From: Treponema primitia ZAS-2
GTDB lineage: Bacteria > Spirochaetota > Spirochaetia > Treponematales > Breznakiellaceae
Assembly (NCBI RefSeq): GCF_000214375.1
Contig: NC_015578.1
Coordinates: 1,364,001-1,428,000 of the forward strand
Length of the DNA: 64,000 nucleotides
Direction of reading: 5' to 3'
Made by a program: the position numbers and the translations under genes. Positions 17,369 to 28,900 of the stretch are shown in pieces (the first letter of the stretch is position 1; each line of letters starts with the position of its first letter). The notes below the pieces were generated by a model that was not told where the DNA came from, made no database searches, and saw only the letters and a list, made by a program, of their open reading frames with translations.

Positions 17369-20300
17369 ATGAAAGCAATGCGCTTTTTTACCCTGGTCTG
17401 CGGAGTTGCCCTCATATTTGCCGGGTGCGAACTCTTTCTCAATAAACCGGAAAAGGACGCCCTTTCCGGGGCGGAATACGAGGTATGGCTGGCCAAGGCG
17501 CCCCACCTTTCGGTGCGTATGGAACTGGTCCCCGGGTCGGGCTCCGCCAATCCTCCTACGGGGCTTATTGTGCTGCCGGAGAACCGGCCCAAGCTGGAAG
17601 TACCCTTTAACGCCTCCTTTACCGTAAACCCCGGGTTCGGCTTTGTGGAATGGCAGGCCTACAGGGCTGCCGCGCCGGGCGTGAAATTAGGAACCGAGGT
17701 GCAGTTTAGAAGCCTTAACGCTTCGGGGACCGAAGTTGAAGTGACGGCCCTTATCAATGAAGAACTCATCATCACCCCCTTTTGCGCGGCCCTGCCGGGG
17801 GTAACGGACCATAACCTACCCAACGCCACCTTTGAGCGGCTGCCCACCAACTACCCGGTGGAGATACGGTTTAATGCGCCGATTGATCCGGAAAGCCTCG
17901 CCTTCCTGAATGCGGACAACCCCCAGGGGACCATCGCCATTACCGGGAAGGCTGACCAGGGGATGAACCCGACGGCCCGAGATTTGACGGGCCAGTACGA
18001 TCTGCAAAAGGACCCGGCGGGGCTCTGGATACGCCTGGAGCCGGTGCGGAACGGCCTCTCCCTTTCCAATAACAATATTACGATAGAACTGGGCACAGGC
18101 ATACGGCGCAAAGACTACCCCTTATTTATGGTGGAAAGCCGGGCTTTTAGCTACGGGGCTGGGGACGGCCCTGACCTGAACTTCCCGGTGGTTGACAGCA
18201 ACCTTATCAAGGGAACCCTGGGCCTTGAGGAGGAGGATGTCTTTTTCCCCGGGAAAACTATTAGCTATGACAGCGCCGGGCGGACCTGGCCGGAGGGATA
18301 TGCCCTGAAAAGTGACGAAGAGGGGACGCGGACCGTGTACCTGCTTTTTGACGCCTATAAAAGCTCGGCAATGATAAAGGAAATAAGCATCACCGAGGAA
18401 CGGATTATGGATATCGTAGGCCGTGCGGTGACCGCCGAGATCCTGCCTTCCCCGGCCTACCCCAATGAGAATTTGCGGAATGCCGATTCTCCCCTGGCTT
18501 GGAAGTATGCCCAGGAATTCCAAAAGACGCCCTTTGTAATCCCCCACACGGTACAGACCGCCAAGGAAGGGGTCATCCGGTTTTACATACAGCCCCGGGA
18601 CTCTTTCGGGATCGGGTACAGCTATGTGGATGCCCAGACCCGGGGCCTGTATGTGGAAGCCCTGCTGGACCTGCCCCCTGACCCGGTGACCGGGATTGGG
18701 GGGGTGTATAACCGGGCTGCCGGGACTATCACCCTGGCCTGGGCTGATCCGGCCCAAGCGGATCTGGATTATATCGACATAAGCTGGGCCGGGGGTACAG
18801 CAAAAGCGAATGCTGGGGAGCAGAAGGCGGTCCTAACCGGCATTGATTCCGGGCTCTATAACTTTACCCTTAGCGCCGTCGACCGGGGCGGGAACCGCAC
18901 TACGGCTGAGTTCGCCTTTAACGCGGATTCCACGATCCCCAGCCCGGTCAGTGATCTGCAGGGTTCCTACAATCAGGCATCAGAGAGCATGGTCCTTTCC
19001 TGGAATAACCCCGTGGGGGATACGGAAGCGGAAACTATCAGGATAAGCTGGGGCGGTACTGCCGGCGGTTCAGCCACCGTAGCGTTAAGCGGCCCAAGCC
19101 AGGGCTATGCCATTCCCGGCATAGCGCCGGCCAATGGCGCGGCATACACCGTAACGGTGAAGACTGCCAACGCCCTGAAAGAATCCGGCGGGGTCTCGGT
19201 AAACATATACCCGGACATCACGCCGCCTGGGCCCCTTACGGTTGGCGCCTCCTATAACCAGGTCTCCAGGACCATCGCGGCCAGCTGGACCGATCCGGCG
19301 GACGCGGATTTGCAGGAGATACTCCTGGAATGGGGGATCAACGGGGAAGGCATTGCGGGAAGCCAGCGGATAGGCCGGGGTCAGGAATCCTACGTTATTA
19401 CCGGGGTTGTTTCGGACAGCCGGGGCTATACGGTGCGGGCTTATGCAATTGACCGCGCGGGAAACCAATCTGCGGGGAAAACCCTGCAGGTGGAAACCGA
19501 CACCACCCCGCCAGGCGCCGTGTGGAGCCTGGCGGGTTCCTATAACCGGGAGGCGCAGCAGATTACCGTTACCTGGACCGATCCGGCGGACCCTGACTTG
19601 AAGGAGATCCGCCTTGCCTGGCAGGCGGGAACCGGGGCTTTGACGGAAATAACCCTGGAGCCGGGGATAAAAACCTACACCATCGGGCAAGTGGGGTATA
19701 ACAGCGGGCAATACGCCATCACGGTTACTGCGGCGGACCGGGCGGGCAATGCGGGGAACGCCGAAACAGTAAATGTACGGACCGACAGCCGGCCTGAGCG
19801 CTTGCCCGCTCCCACGGGGGTACAGGTCCTGCCCACAGGCAGCGCCGATTCCAAGACACTTACCATCGAATGGAACGCGGTTAGCGGCGCTACAGGCTAT
19901 GAGGTGGTTTACAGCATCTATAACGATAGCAGCACGGCGTTACCCGGTGGCGGTACGATTACTGATGCCGCCAGCGGTAAAAAGACTACGACGATTACCG
20001 GCCTGAGCCGGGCGTCCTATTATGTGTGGGTACGGGCAAAGAACGCGCTTGACGCCGGGGAATACAACATCGCCCCTGCTATCGGGACCCCTAAGTACAA
20101 TGTTGCAAGCCTTTCGAACCTGGTGATGAGCCCTGTGTCGATAAGCGGGTTTTCTCCCGGAACATATACTGGGTATTCGGTGACAATCCCTTCTACCAGC
20201 TCCAGCTTCACGGCAACGGGCTACCCCAATTTTTTCGGAACGGTGCAATATAAGTTCAGCGGCGCCTTCGATTCCCTCAACACATGGAATATTAGCCCCG

Positions 20301-20683
20301 GGGCCAGTGGCACGGTAACCGTACGGGTGACCGCAGAAGACGGCTCGGCACAGCAAGACTACACCGTAGCCGTAAGCGCGGCCTGGTCGAATCCCGGGGG
20401 CATCGTCCTGCCGGGGGAGAAAATCACCCTGAGCCCCACGGGGCCGGTGAACCTTAGCTGGGCTGCCGCCGCAACACAGGAATTTACTGTGAGTTCGGTT
20501 TCGGGGGCTACACTAACTGGTATAGAGTGGTTTGTGGACGGGAAAAAGAAAACAGGCGCGGCAGATAAGTTCACTGTAACGGCGAAAGAGTATTCCCTGG
20601 AGAGGCCTCACACATTAACAGTGCGGGCCAAAGTGGACGGCTTGCCCTATTCGCTGGATGCCCAGTTCACGGTAATACGGTAA
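17369..20683 (+). CDS. Fibronectin-III-like repeat lipoprotein (unit A1)
   Basis: A 1104-aa predicted lipoprotein: MKAMRFFTLVCGVALIFAGC ends in a lipobox Cys at position 20. An N-terminal domain of unknown type runs to about 435. About four beta-sandwich repeats of fibronectin-III type follow to about 810, each with a W(T/A)DPAxxDL signature. A further FN3-like unit (TIEWNAVSGATGYEVVY) is followed by a cadherin-like sandwich (about 905-1005) and a final domain. AAGGAG at 17356-17361 supports the ATG at 17369; an in-frame ATG at 17174 is possible. Residues 1 to about 805 are largely identical to A2 (25914), after which the two diverge sharply. Likely surface-exposed and adhesive (inference). 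Confidence 0.78.
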   Translation: MKAMRFFTLVCGVALIFAGCELFLNKPEKDALSGAEYEVWLAKAPHLSVRMELVPGSGSANPPTGLIVLPENRPKLEVPFNASFTVNPGFGFVEWQAYRAAAPGVKLGTEVQFRSLNASGTEVEVTALINEELIITPFCAALPGVTDHNLPNATFERLPTNYPVEIRFNAPIDPESLAFLNADNPQGTIAITGKADQGMNPTARDLTGQYDLQKDPAGLWIRLEPVRNGLSLSNNNITIELGTGIRRKDYPLFMVESRAFSYGAGDGPDLNFPVVDSNLIKGTLGLEEEDVFFPGKTISYDSAGRTWPEGYALKSDEEGTRTVYLLFDAYKSSAMIKEISITEERIMDIVGRAVTAEILPSPAYPNENLRNADSPLAWKYAQEFQKTPFVIPHTVQTAKEGVIRFYIQPRDSFGIGYSYVDAQTRGLYVEALLDLPPDPVTGIGGVYNRAAGTITLAWADPAQADLDYIDISWAGGTAKANAGEQKAVLTGIDSGLYNFTLSAVDRGGNRTTAEFAFNADSTIPSPVSDLQGSYNQASESMVLSWNNPVGDTEAETIRISWGGTAGGSATVALSGPSQGYAIPGIAPANGAAYTVTVKTANALKESGGVSVNIYPDITPPGPLTVGASYNQVSRTIAASWTDPADADLQEILLEWGINGEGIAGSQRIGRGQESYVITGVVSDSRGYTVRAYAIDRAGNQSAGKTLQVETDTTPPGAVWSLAGSYNREAQQITVTWTDPADPDLKEIRLAWQAGTGALTEITLEPGIKTYTIGQVGYNSGQYAITVTAADRAGNAGNAETVNVRTDSRPERLPAPTGVQVLPTGSADSKTLTIEWNAVSGATGYEVVYSIYNDSSTALPGGGTITDAASGKKTTTITGLSRASYYVWVRAKNALDAGEYNIAPAIGTPKYNVASLSNLVMSPVSISGFSPGTYTGYSVTIPSTSSSFTATGYPNFFGTVQYKFSGAFDSLNTWNISPGASGTVTVRVTAEDGSAQQDYTVAVSAAWSNPGGIVLPGEKITLSPTGPVNLSWAAAATQEFTVSSVSGATLTGIEWFVDGKKKTGAADKFTVTAKEYSLERPHTLTVRAKVDGLPYSLDAQFTVIR

Positions 20684-20697
20684 TAATGGAGTAGGCG

Positions 20698-23600
20698 ATG
20701 AAAAACATACGAAAGACGATGCAAACAGTATCCCTGTTGAGCGCCCTGGCGGCGGCCCTGCTCCTGGGTTCCTGCGCCAATCCCTTTGCGCCTGACAAGC
20801 CTAATCCGGAGTATAAGCCATCTCCGGATACGACGATTCCCCAGGGATACGGCCGCCTGCTTGTCAGTCTGGGCCTTGAGGAGCCGGCGGAGCTCGCGGT
20901 TGCGCAGCAGGAGGCGCCCGAGGCGGCGTTACAAGCCGCGCGGACCCTGATACCCGGCGCTTTTACCCGGTATGAAGTCACCTTCACCAATAAAGATGAT
21001 CCCCCCGTGGTGGTTACCAAAACCTGGACGACGCCAACGGGGAATGTGGTGGACCTGATACCCGGAACCTGGACCATCGCCGTGACGGCCTATGCCGGGA
21101 CCGGGACCGGGGCGGTGGCATCGGGGACGGGGCAGCTTACCAATGTAGCCGTGACCGCCGCCGCCGCCGCGGAGATTAGCATTCCCCTGAGTATGAAGGC
21201 GGGAGGCTCGGGGACCCTGAGCTATACCATCACCTTTCCGGGAACCCTGAGCAGCTATACAACAAGGAAGCTGACCATATACAACGATAACGGGGAGCCC
21301 ATTTCTTCCCTGCCTGCGGAAAACCCCAGCACTACCAACCCCATCACCTTTACCACTTCCCCGGCAACGGGGACAGTGTCGCTGAATGCGGGGGGCTATT
21401 ACCTGGTGGCGGAACTGGAGAATAGCCAGGGCCGCTTTGCCCGGTGGACCACGGCGTTCCATATTTATAACGGCCAGACCACTCCTGCGGCGCATAGCTT
21501 TGGAGATGGCGATTTTGAAGAGTCTATTCCGGTTTCCGGGACCGCTACGCTTACCGTCGGGATGGGCATCACCCTGAGCGAAGTAACGGTAAGCGCCTAT
21601 GGCACCGCAGCCTGTGATGGGCTGCCCGTTGCCGGTCCGGTGGCGCTTGCTTCGGTTACGACCGGTGGTACCTATACCCTGTTTATCCCCAACAGATATG
21701 CCGCAGTCTGGCTGCGCCTGGGGGCGAAGGATAGCGCCGATCAGCCGGTGTCCGGGGCCGAGGCGTCAGTGACGGAGGTTCCCATTAACGAGGATCCGGT
21801 CACCCAGAACCTCAGCGCCGGTATCTATGCCATTACTCCTTATGCTGCCGACGGAGGCAAGGTTACCGCACCCTCCGCAGCCTTTAAGGGCAGCACGGTG
21901 GCGGTTACGGTAAGCCCGGCGCCAGGGTATTTCCAGAGCGGGAAATCGCAGTATACGGACAGCGCCAGCATTACGATGTCTTTTGATGGCGGGACCTTTA
22001 CGATGCCCGCTCTGAACGTAACCCTGAGCGCCAATTTTGCGCTCATCGCCACTGGCGGCGAGACTGATGTAGCCATCGTGAACAACGTGGGCTATGACAA
22101 CCTGAACGCTGCCTTTGCGGCAGTACCGGCTGGGACCGGGACCGCAGCAAGCCCTGTGGTGATCACGGTGCTGAAGAGTACCGTCACCGTCACCGAGACT
22201 ATCACGGTCGACGGCGGGCGGTATGTGCAACTGGTCGGGGCAGGTTACACAACGGCTACCATCACTTTTAATGAAAACACCTTTCTGGAGGTGAAAGCCG
22301 GGGCGGGGCTGATACTGGGGGACGGCACTTTACCGATTGCCCTGGACGGCGACGCGAGATGGACCAACTTTGACACGGGGGAGCACGCCGGCGTTTCCCG
22401 GGGAGGCGCCCTGGTACGGACCGCAGGGGCCTTCACCATTAAAGGTTCCGCCCGGGTGCAGAATAACTATGGGGGAACAACCGGCGAAGGCGGGGGCGTG
22501 TACGTGGCGGAGGCAACCGGAAACCTGGTAGTTGACGGAGGCGCCATCGAAAACAACTGGGCGTCCAAAGGCGGCGGGGTGTATCTGTCCGGCGCCGGCG
22601 CAGATCTGACCGTAACTCAGTATGGAAGCATCAGCGGCAATGCGGCGGAGACCGGCGGCGGGGTGTATCTGTCCGGCGCCGGCGCAGCCCTGACCGTAAC
22701 TCAGTATGGAAGCATCAGCGGCAATGCGGCGGAGACCGGCGGCGGGGTATATGCTGCCGGAGGGAACAGCACCCTACAAGACGGCGGCTCCGTGGAGGGG
22801 AACCTTGCCCAGGACGGCGGCGGGGTGTACCTGGTGGCAGTGGAAACCGGGATAGGGCCCCGCCTGAACATCAGGGTCGGCGGCGCGGTAAAGGCCAACC
22901 AGGCGAGCCGCAACGGCGGCGGCGTCTATGTAGGCAAAAAGGCCAACCTGACCATGACCGAGACCAGCGTCATTGGGAACAGCCCCACTGAGACCGATGC
23001 GGGCAATAGCGCGACGGTAGGGGGGGGCGGCCTCTATCTGGCAGTGGACGCCACGGCAAGCCTGGAAGGGAAAGCCCGGATTACCGGGAACACCGCCCCG
23101 ACCGGCAAAGGCCCGGATGCGGCCCTTGCGGCGACCCTGAATCTGAACGGCGGCGCCCTGGTGAGCGATGCGTACCTTATCAACGCTACCGGAGCCATCG
23201 GGGTTCCAGGCATCCTAACCGCGACTGTCTCGGCGAAGATTACCCCCCATGACTACGACCGCAATCAGCCGGTGCTGACCGGCGTCAATGTTGCGGCCAA
23301 CTATACCAGGTTTACCCTGGCAAATCCAACCGCAGACGGAAATAACTATATGATTAGACGCACCGGGTCCCTGGTGAACGCAAGGTACACCCGATACCGG
23401 AATGCCACTACCGTGGACTATTACACGACCCTGGGGGATTTGCTGTACGATGATGGTTTCCCATCCGAGAGCAGCAGCGAAGACCCTCCCGATGAGATCC
23501 GGATAGCATCCGGGACGAGCTCCATAACCCTTGGTGCGGGTGAAGGTTTCACCATACCCGCCGGCGTCCACGTTAAGCTGGTACCGCCGTCAGAGGGCTT

Positions 23601-25701
23601 CACCATCAGCCGAAACGCCGCTTCAAGCACCCCGGTGTTTACCGTGAACACCGGCACTTCCCTGGCCATCGGAGGAACGACGTACGCCCTTACCCTGGAC
23701 GGGGGCTCTTCCACCCATACAAGCCCATTGGTACAAGTGAACGGCGGGACCTTCACCATGGGGAACATTGCAACGCTGAAGAATAACAAACGCTCAGGCG
23801 ATGGCGGCGCGGTCTCTGTCGCAAGCGGGACCTTCACCATGAGCGGGGGAACCATTGGCGGGACATCGTCGACCAAGAACACGGCGACTTACGGCGGCGC
23901 GGTCTCTGTCTCCTCAGGAGGGTCCTTCACCATGAGCGGAGGGAGCATCACCGGAAATACCGCAACGGCTAACGGCGGCGCGGTCTCTGTCTCAGGCGGG
24001 ACCTTCACCCTGAGCGGGGGGACGATCACCGCGAATACGGCAACGGCTAACGGCGGCGCGGTCTCTGTCACAGCCGGGTTATTCACCCTGAGCGGGGGAA
24101 CCATTGGCGGGTCATCGTCGGACAAGAACACGGCGACTTACGGCGGCGGAGTGTATGTGTCCAGCAGTGGGGAGTTCAAACTAAGCACCGGAACCATCAG
24201 CTACAATACTGCTACTTACGGCGGCGGGGTCTCCGTCTCAGGCGGGTCCTTCACCCTGAGCGGGGGGACGATCACCGCGAATACGGCAACGGCTAACGGC
24301 GGCGGGGTCTCCGTCTCAGGCGGGTCCTTCACCCTGAACACCCCGAGCTCCCAGGTCAGCATCACCGCTAATAGCGCGGACAATGGCGGCGCGGTCTCTG
24401 TCACAGGCGGGACCTTCGCCCTGAACGGAGGAATCATTGGCGGGTCATCGTCGAACAGGAACACGGCGGTTAACGGCGGCGGGGTGTATGTGTACGGCGG
24501 GGCGTTCAATCTAACCTCCGGAAGCATCAGCTACAATACTGCTACGACTAACGGCGGCGGGGTGTATATGAACATCTCCAATCCCTTAACCCTGAGCAAC
24601 GGAAGCATCCACGACAATACTGCTACTAACGGCGGCGGGGTGTATAAAACCGGTAGCGGGACCTTCACCATGAATGGGGGTACATTATCCATCACCAACA
24701 ATACCGCCACCGGCAGCGAGACCAATGGCGGCGGGGTGTATGTGGCCAACGGGAAGTTCGAACTAATCGCCGGAAGTATCGGCGGCAATACTGCTACTAA
24801 CGGCGGCGGGGTCTCTGTGGCCAGCGAAGGGACCTTCACCATGACTGGGGGAACCATTGGCTCGACGAGGAACACGGCGACTGACAAAGGCGGCGGGGTA
24901 TACGCCCGCGGGCCCTTCACTATGAGCGCCGGAACCATCAGCTCCAATACTGCTAAAGACGGCGGCGGGGTATACGCCACCACCTCGCCCTTCACTATGA
25001 GCAACACGGCGAGCATCAGCAGCAATACTGCTACTAACGACGGCGGCGGGGTGTATGCGAGTAACTTCACCCTAAACGCCGGAACTATCAGCAACAATAC
25101 TGCTACTAACAACGGCGGCGGCGTGTTCAAAGCCGGGTACGATACTTTCACCATGAATGGTGGAACCATTGGCGGGTCGTCATCGTCGGCCAATAACACG
25201 GCGGCTATGGGCGCCGGGGTGTATGTGGACGCAGCGGAGTTCGAACTAAAAGCCGGAACCATCAGCTACAATACTGCTACGACTCGCGGCGGCGGGGTGT
25301 ATGTGAAGACCTTTGCGACCCTCACTATGAGCGGGAGCGGGGGAACCATCAGCAACAATTCCGTCAGCGGCATTGGATCTGGCGGCGGGGTGTTTGTGGA
25401 CGCCAGTGCGACCTTCACTATGAGCGCAGGAGCCATCAGCAACAATGCCATGACCCACACCTCTGTCGGGCCGTGCTATGGCGGCGGGGTGGCCGTTACT
25501 GGCATTTTCTACATGTCGGGTGGAACCATTTCCAACAACACTAACAGCAGCATCACGGGTTTGGGTAACAACTTGTTTAAGGGCCCGGACGCTATAGCAA
25601 TGTACGGCACCGCAGATACCCCCAGCAGTACCTGGATCGCAGGCTCTTCAGGTAATGCTGGTTACACGAACGACACGTTACCCGTACCCGGGGCCTTGTG
25701 A
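20698..25701 (+). CDS. Beta-helix repeat lipoprotein (unit B1)
   Basis: A 1667-aa predicted lipoprotein with a signal peptide ending LLLGSC (Cys about 26). The N-terminal 550 residues hold beta domains (GTWTIAVTAYAG and similar). Two blocks of short repeats follow, roughly residues 590-800 and 1020-1610, built on GGGVYV ... FTMSGGTISxNTAT. This pattern is typical of right-handed parallel beta-helices and of the chlamydial Pmp-type repeats. No autotransporter barrel ends the protein, so it is tethered by lipid. Residues about 625-680 contain an 84-base duplication (22570 and 22654). It follows A1 by 14 bases and is probably co-transcribed. Confidence 0.78.
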   Translation: MKNIRKTMQTVSLLSALAAALLLGSCANPFAPDKPNPEYKPSPDTTIPQGYGRLLVSLGLEEPAELAVAQQEAPEAALQAARTLIPGAFTRYEVTFTNKDDPPVVVTKTWTTPTGNVVDLIPGTWTIAVTAYAGTGTGAVASGTGQLTNVAVTAAAAAEISIPLSMKAGGSGTLSYTITFPGTLSSYTTRKLTIYNDNGEPISSLPAENPSTTNPITFTTSPATGTVSLNAGGYYLVAELENSQGRFARWTTAFHIYNGQTTPAAHSFGDGDFEESIPVSGTATLTVGMGITLSEVTVSAYGTAACDGLPVAGPVALASVTTGGTYTLFIPNRYAAVWLRLGAKDSADQPVSGAEASVTEVPINEDPVTQNLSAGIYAITPYAADGGKVTAPSAAFKGSTVAVTVSPAPGYFQSGKSQYTDSASITMSFDGGTFTMPALNVTLSANFALIATGGETDVAIVNNVGYDNLNAAFAAVPAGTGTAASPVVITVLKSTVTVTETITVDGGRYVQLVGAGYTTATITFNENTFLEVKAGAGLILGDGTLPIALDGDARWTNFDTGEHAGVSRGGALVRTAGAFTIKGSARVQNNYGGTTGEGGGVYVAEATGNLVVDGGAIENNWASKGGGVYLSGAGADLTVTQYGSISGNAAETGGGVYLSGAGAALTVTQYGSISGNAAETGGGVYAAGGNSTLQDGGSVEGNLAQDGGGVYLVAVETGIGPRLNIRVGGAVKANQASRNGGGVYVGKKANLTMTETSVIGNSPTETDAGNSATVGGGGLYLAVDATASLEGKARITGNTAPTGKGPDAALAATLNLNGGALVSDAYLINATGAIGVPGILTATVSAKITPHDYDRNQPVLTGVNVAANYTRFTLANPTADGNNYMIRRTGSLVNARYTRYRNATTVDYYTTLGDLLYDDGFPSESSSEDPPDEIRIASGTSSITLGAGEGFTIPAGVHVKLVPPSEGFTISRNAASSTPVFTVNTGTSLAIGGTTYALTLDGGSSTHTSPLVQVNGGTFTMGNIATLKNNKRSGDGGAVSVASGTFTMSGGTIGGTSSTKNTATYGGAVSVSSGGSFTMSGGSITGNTATANGGAVSVSGGTFTLSGGTITANTATANGGAVSVTAGLFTLSGGTIGGSSSDKNTATYGGGVYVSSSGEFKLSTGTISYNTATYGGGVSVSGGSFTLSGGTITANTATANGGGVSVSGGSFTLNTPSSQVSITANSADNGGAVSVTGGTFALNGGIIGGSSSNRNTAVNGGGVYVYGGAFNLTSGSISYNTATTNGGGVYMNISNPLTLSNGSIHDNTATNGGGVYKTGSGTFTMNGGTLSITNNTATGSETNGGGVYVANGKFELIAGSIGGNTATNGGGVSVASEGTFTMTGGTIGSTRNTATDKGGGVYARGPFTMSAGTISSNTAKDGGGVYATTSPFTMSNTASISSNTATNDGGGVYASNFTLNAGTISNNTATNNGGGVFKAGYDTFTMNGGTIGGSSSSANNTAAMGAGVYVDAAEFELKAGTISYNTATTRGGGVYVKTFATLTMSGSGGTISNNSVSGIGSGGGVFVDASATFTMSAGAISNNAMTHTSVGPCYGGGVAVTGIFYMSGGTISNNTNSSITGLGNNLFKGPDAIAMYGTADTPSSTWIAGSSGNAGYTNDTLPVPGAL
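22570..22737 (+). repeat. 84-bp tandem duplication within B1
   Basis: Two adjacent 84-bp units (22570-22653 and 22654-22737) encode the same 28 residues. They differ only at two adjacent bases, which change Asp to Ala. The near identity points to a recent in-frame duplication of one coil of the helix. Confidence 0.85.
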
Positions 25702-25913
25702 GACCCTTCGGAACGGGCGCGCCGTAGGCCGTCAGGCGCCGGAAATGCCTTGGCATCGACGTTTGAACCTACGAAAAACCCCCTGCGTATGCGGGGGGGT
25801 ATATAATGCTGGGAAGAAAAAGGCCGCCTGGCGCCGGAACGGTAAATTAGAAATTGGGAGGATACATGTCAGATAGCCTAAACTCACGTTGCATTATGCC
25901 AAGGAGCTTCGCT
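25702..25913. other. Junction between duplicated units
   Basis: It holds a GC-rich hairpin (CCCCCTGC, loop GTAT, GCGGGGGG; 25779-25798) without a T-tract and the motif GGCGCCGG near 25735 and 25830. It also contains an ATG at 25866 reading MSDSLNS with GGGAGG upstream. The MSDS start, the CATTATGC motif and AAGGAGCT also precede A1, showing that the duplication includes the leader. Confidence 0.55.
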
Positions 25914-28900
25914 ATGAAAGCAGCGCGTTTTTTTGCCCTGGCCTGCGGAGCCGCCCTCATATTTGCCGGATGCGACCTTTTTCTCAACAAGCCGGAAAAG
26001 GACGCCATTTCCGGGGCGGAATACGAGGTATGGCTGGCCAAGGCGCCCCACCTTTCGGTGCGCATGGAACTGGTTCCCGGTTCGGGTTCCGCCAATCCCC
26101 CGGCAGGGGTTATTGTACTGCCGGACAACCGGCCCAAGCTGGAAGTGCCCTTTAACGCCTCCTTTACCGTAAACCCCGGGTTCGGCTTTGTGGAATGGCA
26201 GGCTTATCGGGCTGCCGCGCCGGGCGTGAAATTAGGGGCCGAGGTGCAGTTTAGAAGCCTTAACGCCTCGGGGACCGAAGTTGAAGTGGCGGCCTTTATC
26301 AATGAAGAACTAATCATCATCCCCTTTTGCGCAACCCTGCCGGGGGTGACAGACCATAACCTGCCCAACGCCACCTTTGAGCGGCTGCCTACCAATTACC
26401 CCGTGGAGATACGGTTTAACACGCCGATTGATCCGGAAAGCCTCTCCTTCCTGACCGCAGACAACCCCCAGGGGACCATCGCCATTACCGGGAAGGCTGA
26501 CCAGGGGATGACCCCGACGGCCCGGGATTTGACGGGCCAGTACGATATGCAAAAGGACCCCTCGGGGCTCTGGATACGCCTGGAGCCGGTACGGTACGGC
26601 CTCGCCCTTTCTAATAACAATATTACTATAGAACTGGGGACCGGCATACGCAGCAGGGACTATCCCATATATATGGTGGAAAGCCGGGCCCTTAGCTACG
26701 GGGCTGGGGACGGCCCGGACCTGAACTTCCCGGTGGTTGACAGCAGGCTTATCAAGGGAGCCTTGGGCCTTGAGGAGGATGATGTCTTTTTCTCCGGGAA
26801 AACCATTAGCTATGACAACATCGGGCGGGTCTGGCCGGCCGGATTTCTTCTGAAAAGCGATCAAGCGGGGCAGCGGACCGTGTACCTGTTTTTTGACGCC
26901 TATAAAACCTCGGCAATGATAAAGGACATTACCATCACCGAGGAACGGGTTATGGATATCGTAGGCCGTGCGGTGACCGCTGAGATTCTGCCCGCTCCGG
27001 CCTACCCCAACGAGAATTTGCGGAACGCCGATTCCCCCCTGGCCTGGAAATACGCCCAGGAATTCCAAAAGACGCCCTTTGTTGTCGCCCACACGGTGCA
27101 GACTGTTAAGGAAGGGGTCATCCGGTTTTATATACAGCCCCGGGATTCTTTCGGGATTGGGTACAGCTATGCGGATGCCCAGTCCCGGAGCCTGTATGTA
27201 GAGGCCCTCCTGGACCTGCCCCCTGACCCGGTGACCGGGATTGGGGGCGTGTATAACCGTATTGACGGGACTATCACCCTGACCTGGGCCGATCCGGCGA
27301 ATGTGGACCTGGATTACATCGACATAAGCTGGGCCGGGGGTACAGCAAAAGCGAAGGCGGGGGAACAGCGGGCGGTCCTGGCCGATATGGTTTCCGGGTC
27401 CTATGGCTTTACGATTGCCGCAGTGGACAGGGGAGGGAACCGCAGCCCGGCTGAGGAGTTCGCTTTTAACGCAGATTCCACGATCCCCAGCCCGGTAACC
27501 GGGCTTAGCGGGTATTACAATAAGGATACCCAGAGCATGGTCCTTTCCTGGACTAACCCCCAGGACCCGGAAGTGGAAACTATCGAGATAAGCTGGGCCG
27601 GCATGGCCGCCGGCGCAACGAGCATAGCCAAAAGCGGCCTAAGCCAAGGCTATGCCATACCCAACATACTCCCCGCCAACGGCGCGGCCTATACGGTAAC
27701 GGTCAAGACGGCCAATACCCTGAAAAAATCCGGCGGGGCTTCGGTAAACATATACCCGGACATCACGCCGCCTGGGCCCCTTACGGTTGGCGCTTTTTAT
27801 GACAAAGGCTCCAGGACTATCATGCTTAGCTGGGCCGATCCGGCGGATACGGATTTGCAGGAGATACTCCTGGAATGGGGGATCAGCGGGGCGGGCATTG
27901 CGGGAACAGAGCGGGTAGGCCGGGGGCAGGGATCCTACGTTATTACCGAGGCTGTTTCGGACAGCCGGGGCTATACGGTGCGGGCCTACGCGTTTGACCG
28001 CGCGGGAAACCAATCTGCGGGGAAAACCCTGCAGGTGGAAACCGACACCACCCCGCCCGGCGCCGTATGGGGCCTGGCAGGTTCCTATGACCGGGAGGCG
28101 CAGCAGATTACCGTTGCCTGGACCGATCCGGTGGACGCTGACTTGAAAGAGATCCGCCTTGGCTGGCAGGCGGAAAACGGGGCTTTGACAACCCTTACCC
28201 TGGGCAAAGGGGTAGGCGCCTATACCATTAATTCAGTGGGCTATAACAGCGGGGAATACAGTATTACCGTTACTGCGGCAGACCAGGCCGGGAATGCGGG
28301 GAAGAGCGAGACGGTAAATGTGCGGACCGACAACCGGCCCGCCACGCCGGGTAGTATTGCTGCGGTTAATACCCTTAATTCCAAGGAACTTTTGGTAAGT
28401 TGGAACAAGGCAAGCGGGGCCACCGGCTACGATCTGCGCTACGGTCTTTCAAGCAGCGGCAGCGGCGCTGTAGTGGTGGGCATTGATGGGGGAACGACCC
28501 TCAGCAAAACCCTGAGCGGCCTGAGCGATGGGGCTGCCTACTATGTGTGGGTCCGGGCAAAAGACGGGACCGTACTGGGGGACTACAATACAACGCCGGT
28601 CACCGGGACGCCGAAAAACAACAATGCTGCCCTGGGCAGCCTTAGCATAAAAGGGGCGGCTTTGAGCCCTGCCTTTGCGGCGGATACTACGAAATACACG
28701 GCAATACTTCCGGCGGGTAGCAGCGAGGTCACTGTTGATGCGGCAGCGGAGGACAGCAATGCGGCGGTTTCTTACGGATTTGACGGCGGTTTTTTGAGCA
28801 GCGCTGCGAATTTCAAGACTATCAACCCCGGCGCTGTGGTACAAGCCCGGGTGTCGGTGACGGCGCAAAACGGCGCAACTACCAAAACCTACACCATAAC

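Noticed and set aside
23421-25460. Series of long minus-strand frames rich in Pro and Val
   Set aside because: They arise from the periodic codons of the beta-helix repeats on the plus strand. Repetition of PPxVTETAPP-type strings follows the DNA repeat, not a gene.
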